Assembly (NCBI GenBank): GCA_946220775.1
Contig: CAMIFC010000001.1
Coordinates: 1-64,000 of the forward strand
Length of the DNA stretch: 64,000 nucleotides
Direction of reading: 5' to 3'
Source of the DNA: an uncultured Corynebacterium sp.
GTDB taxonomy: Bacteria > Actinomycetota > Actinomycetes > Mycobacteriales > Mycobacteriaceae
Shown: in pieces, positions 62,967-64,000 of the stretch
Numbering within the stretch: the first letter of the stretch is position 1
How the letters are laid out: each line of letters starts with the position of its first letter
Made by a program: the position numbers and the translations under genes
The notes under the pieces: model-generated
What the model was told of the DNA's origin: nothing
Databases searched by the model: none
What the model saw: the letters and a program-made list of their open reading frames with translations, nothing else

Positions 62967-64000
62967 ATGCGAGTTGTCGCAGCCATGTCCGGTGGAGTGG
63001 ACTCCGCCGTCGCCGCCGCCCGAGCGTTAGAAGCCGGCCACGAAGTCATCGGGGTGCACTTGGCACTATCGCAATCGCCGGAAGCCGTCCGCGCCGGATC
63101 CCGGGGGTGCTGCAGCCTCGAGGATTCCGCCGATGCGCGCCGCGTGGCGGACAAGCTCGGTATCCCGTTCTACGTGTGGGACTTTTCGGATCGCTTTAAA
63201 GAAGATGTCATCGACAACTTCGTGGATTCCTACGCCATCGGAGAAACGCCGAACCCGTGCTTGCGCTGCAACGAGAAGATCAAGTTCGAGGCCTTGTTGG
63301 ATCGCTCGATCGCGCTGGGCTTCGATGCCGTGGTCACCGGCCACTATGCCCGGTTGAAGGACGGTGTGATGCGCCGTGGCGTCGATAGTGACAAGGACCA
63401 GTCGTATGTGCTGGGAGTACTGACGGATGAACAGCTCGCGCACTGCATGTTCCCGGTGGGAGACACGGTCAAGCCGGAGATCCGGGAAGAGGCGGCGGAC
63501 AATGGTTTCGGGGTGGCGTCCAAGCCGGATAGCCACGATATTTGCTTCATTCCGGATGGCCGCACGCAGGCGTTTTTGGGTAACAAGATCGGCCTGCGCC
63601 CAGGCATGGTCACGGACAGCACCGGGGAGCAAGTTGCCGAGCACGATGGCGTGTATGGCTTCACCATTGGTCAGCGCAAGGGCCTGGGCGTGCCACGTGA
63701 GGCGCTGGATGGTCGCCCCCGGTACGTCACCGATATCAACGCCCACACCGGCACCGTGACGATCGGCACCCGCGAAGATCTGCGCGTCGGCGGGATCATC
63801 GCTGACCGTTTGAAGCGGTTGGATCCTGCCGTGCATGGCCGCGAATTCCGTTGTGACGTGCAGGTTCGTGCTCACGGCGGCGTCGTTCCTGCCATCGGTC
63901 GGTTGGTCGACGATCCAGATTCAAGGACGCCAGCCGGTCGCATCAAGGACTCTGACGAGCGACCATGGCGCCTGGAGCTGGAATTGCTTGAACCGCTCGA
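62967..64000 (+). CDS. mnmA: tRNA-specific 2-thiouridylase MnmA (partial, runs off the window)
   Basis: The first 344 codons are present, with no stop before the window edge. The protein shows the ATP-pyrophosphatase P-loop AMSGGVDSAVAAARALE at residues 6-22 and the first catalytic Cys region ETPNPCLRCNEKIKF near 93-107. The motif KPDSHDICFIPDG follows near 187, with the second Cys. It makes 2-thiouridine at position 34 of Lys, Glu and Gln tRNAs. AGAAGGGGAGCGCC precedes the ATG. It contains GGACGCCA octamers at 63514 and 63925. Confidence 0.95.
   Translation, partial: MRVVAAMSGGVDSAVAAARALEAGHEVIGVHLALSQSPEAVRAGSRGCCSLEDSADARRVADKLGIPFYVWDFSDRFKEDVIDNFVDSYAIGETPNPCLRCNEKIKFEALLDRSIALGFDAVVTGHYARLKDGVMRRGVDSDKDQSYVLGVLTDEQLAHCMFPVGDTVKPEIREEAADNGFGVASKPDSHDICFIPDGRTQAFLGNKIGLRPGMVTDSTGEQVAEHDGVYGFTIGQRKGLGVPREALDGRPRYVTDINAHTGTVTIGTREDLRVGGIIADRLKRLDPAVHGREFRCDVQVRAHGGVVPAIGRLVDDPDSRTPAGRIKDSDERPWRLELELLEPL

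Noticed and set aside
1..64000. CRISPR arrays, insertion sequences, prophage, rRNA
   Set aside because: No regularly spaced direct repeats, transposase, integrase or phage genes, and no rRNA sequence were seen.

Overview
The window is high-GC chromosomal DNA of an actinobacterium, almost certainly a Corynebacterium. The evidence is a fused E2-E1 2-oxoglutarate dehydrogenase (OdhA) without a lipoyl domain, a Rho factor with a long Arg/Asp-rich insertion, a NucS mismatch endonuclease near the ATP synthase operon, a DUF2550 gene after atpC, and the order prfA-prmC-tsaC-wecA-atpI-atpBEFHAGDC. The species cannot be fixed from the sequence. The content is core genome: no insertion sequence, prophage, CRISPR array or rRNA gene was seen.

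Layout. 1-9.5 kb: odhA on the minus strand with its own terminator and promoter, then a minus-strand pair (EcsC-like protein and a fused two-half ABC exporter) and two convergent hypothetical genes. 9.5-18.2 kb: an FAD oxidoreductase, an amino acid permease, a DEAD-box RNA helicase with an RG-rich tail, a membrane protein, an exported HNH nuclease-like protein and the PutP proline symporter. 18.4-26.6 kb: a compact four-gene operon encoding a SNF2 helicase, a SWIM zinc-finger protein, an Mre11/SbcD/YhaO-like phosphoesterase and a Rad50/SbcC/YhaN-like ATPase. It ends beside the 3' end of a minus-strand tRNA-Arg(CCG). 26.9-32.4 kb: argS-lysA and hom-thrB (lysine and threonine synthesis). 32.4-38.6 kb: an acyl-CoA synthetase facing thrB, then rho, prfA and prmC (transcription and translation termination). 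38.7-48.8 kb: tsaC, wecA and the complete F1Fo ATP synthase operon, which is preceded by a structured leader and closed by an intrinsic terminator. 48.9-54.5 kb: DUF2550 gene and a five-gene peptide/nickel-type ABC importer whose first permease is interrupted by an in-frame TGA. 54.5-64 kb: nucS, a thioredoxin-fold protein, an ABC ATPase, a Nudix hydrolase, a methyltransferase-like protein, etfBA, a cysteine desulfurase and the start of mnmA (the last two form a tRNA 2-thiolation pair).

The most unusual signals are these. (1) The octamer GGACGCCA/TGGCGTCC is dispersed at 26 counted places, and at least seven carry a five-T run just upstream (TTTTT, 0-2 nt, GGACGCCA). They lie both in genes and between them. 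(2) The SNF2-SWIM-Mre11-Rad50-like operon is a coherent candidate DNA-processing, repair or defence module. (3) The atpB leader can form two mutually exclusive RNA structures. (4) A probable CGA-to-TGA nonsense change breaks the importer permease.
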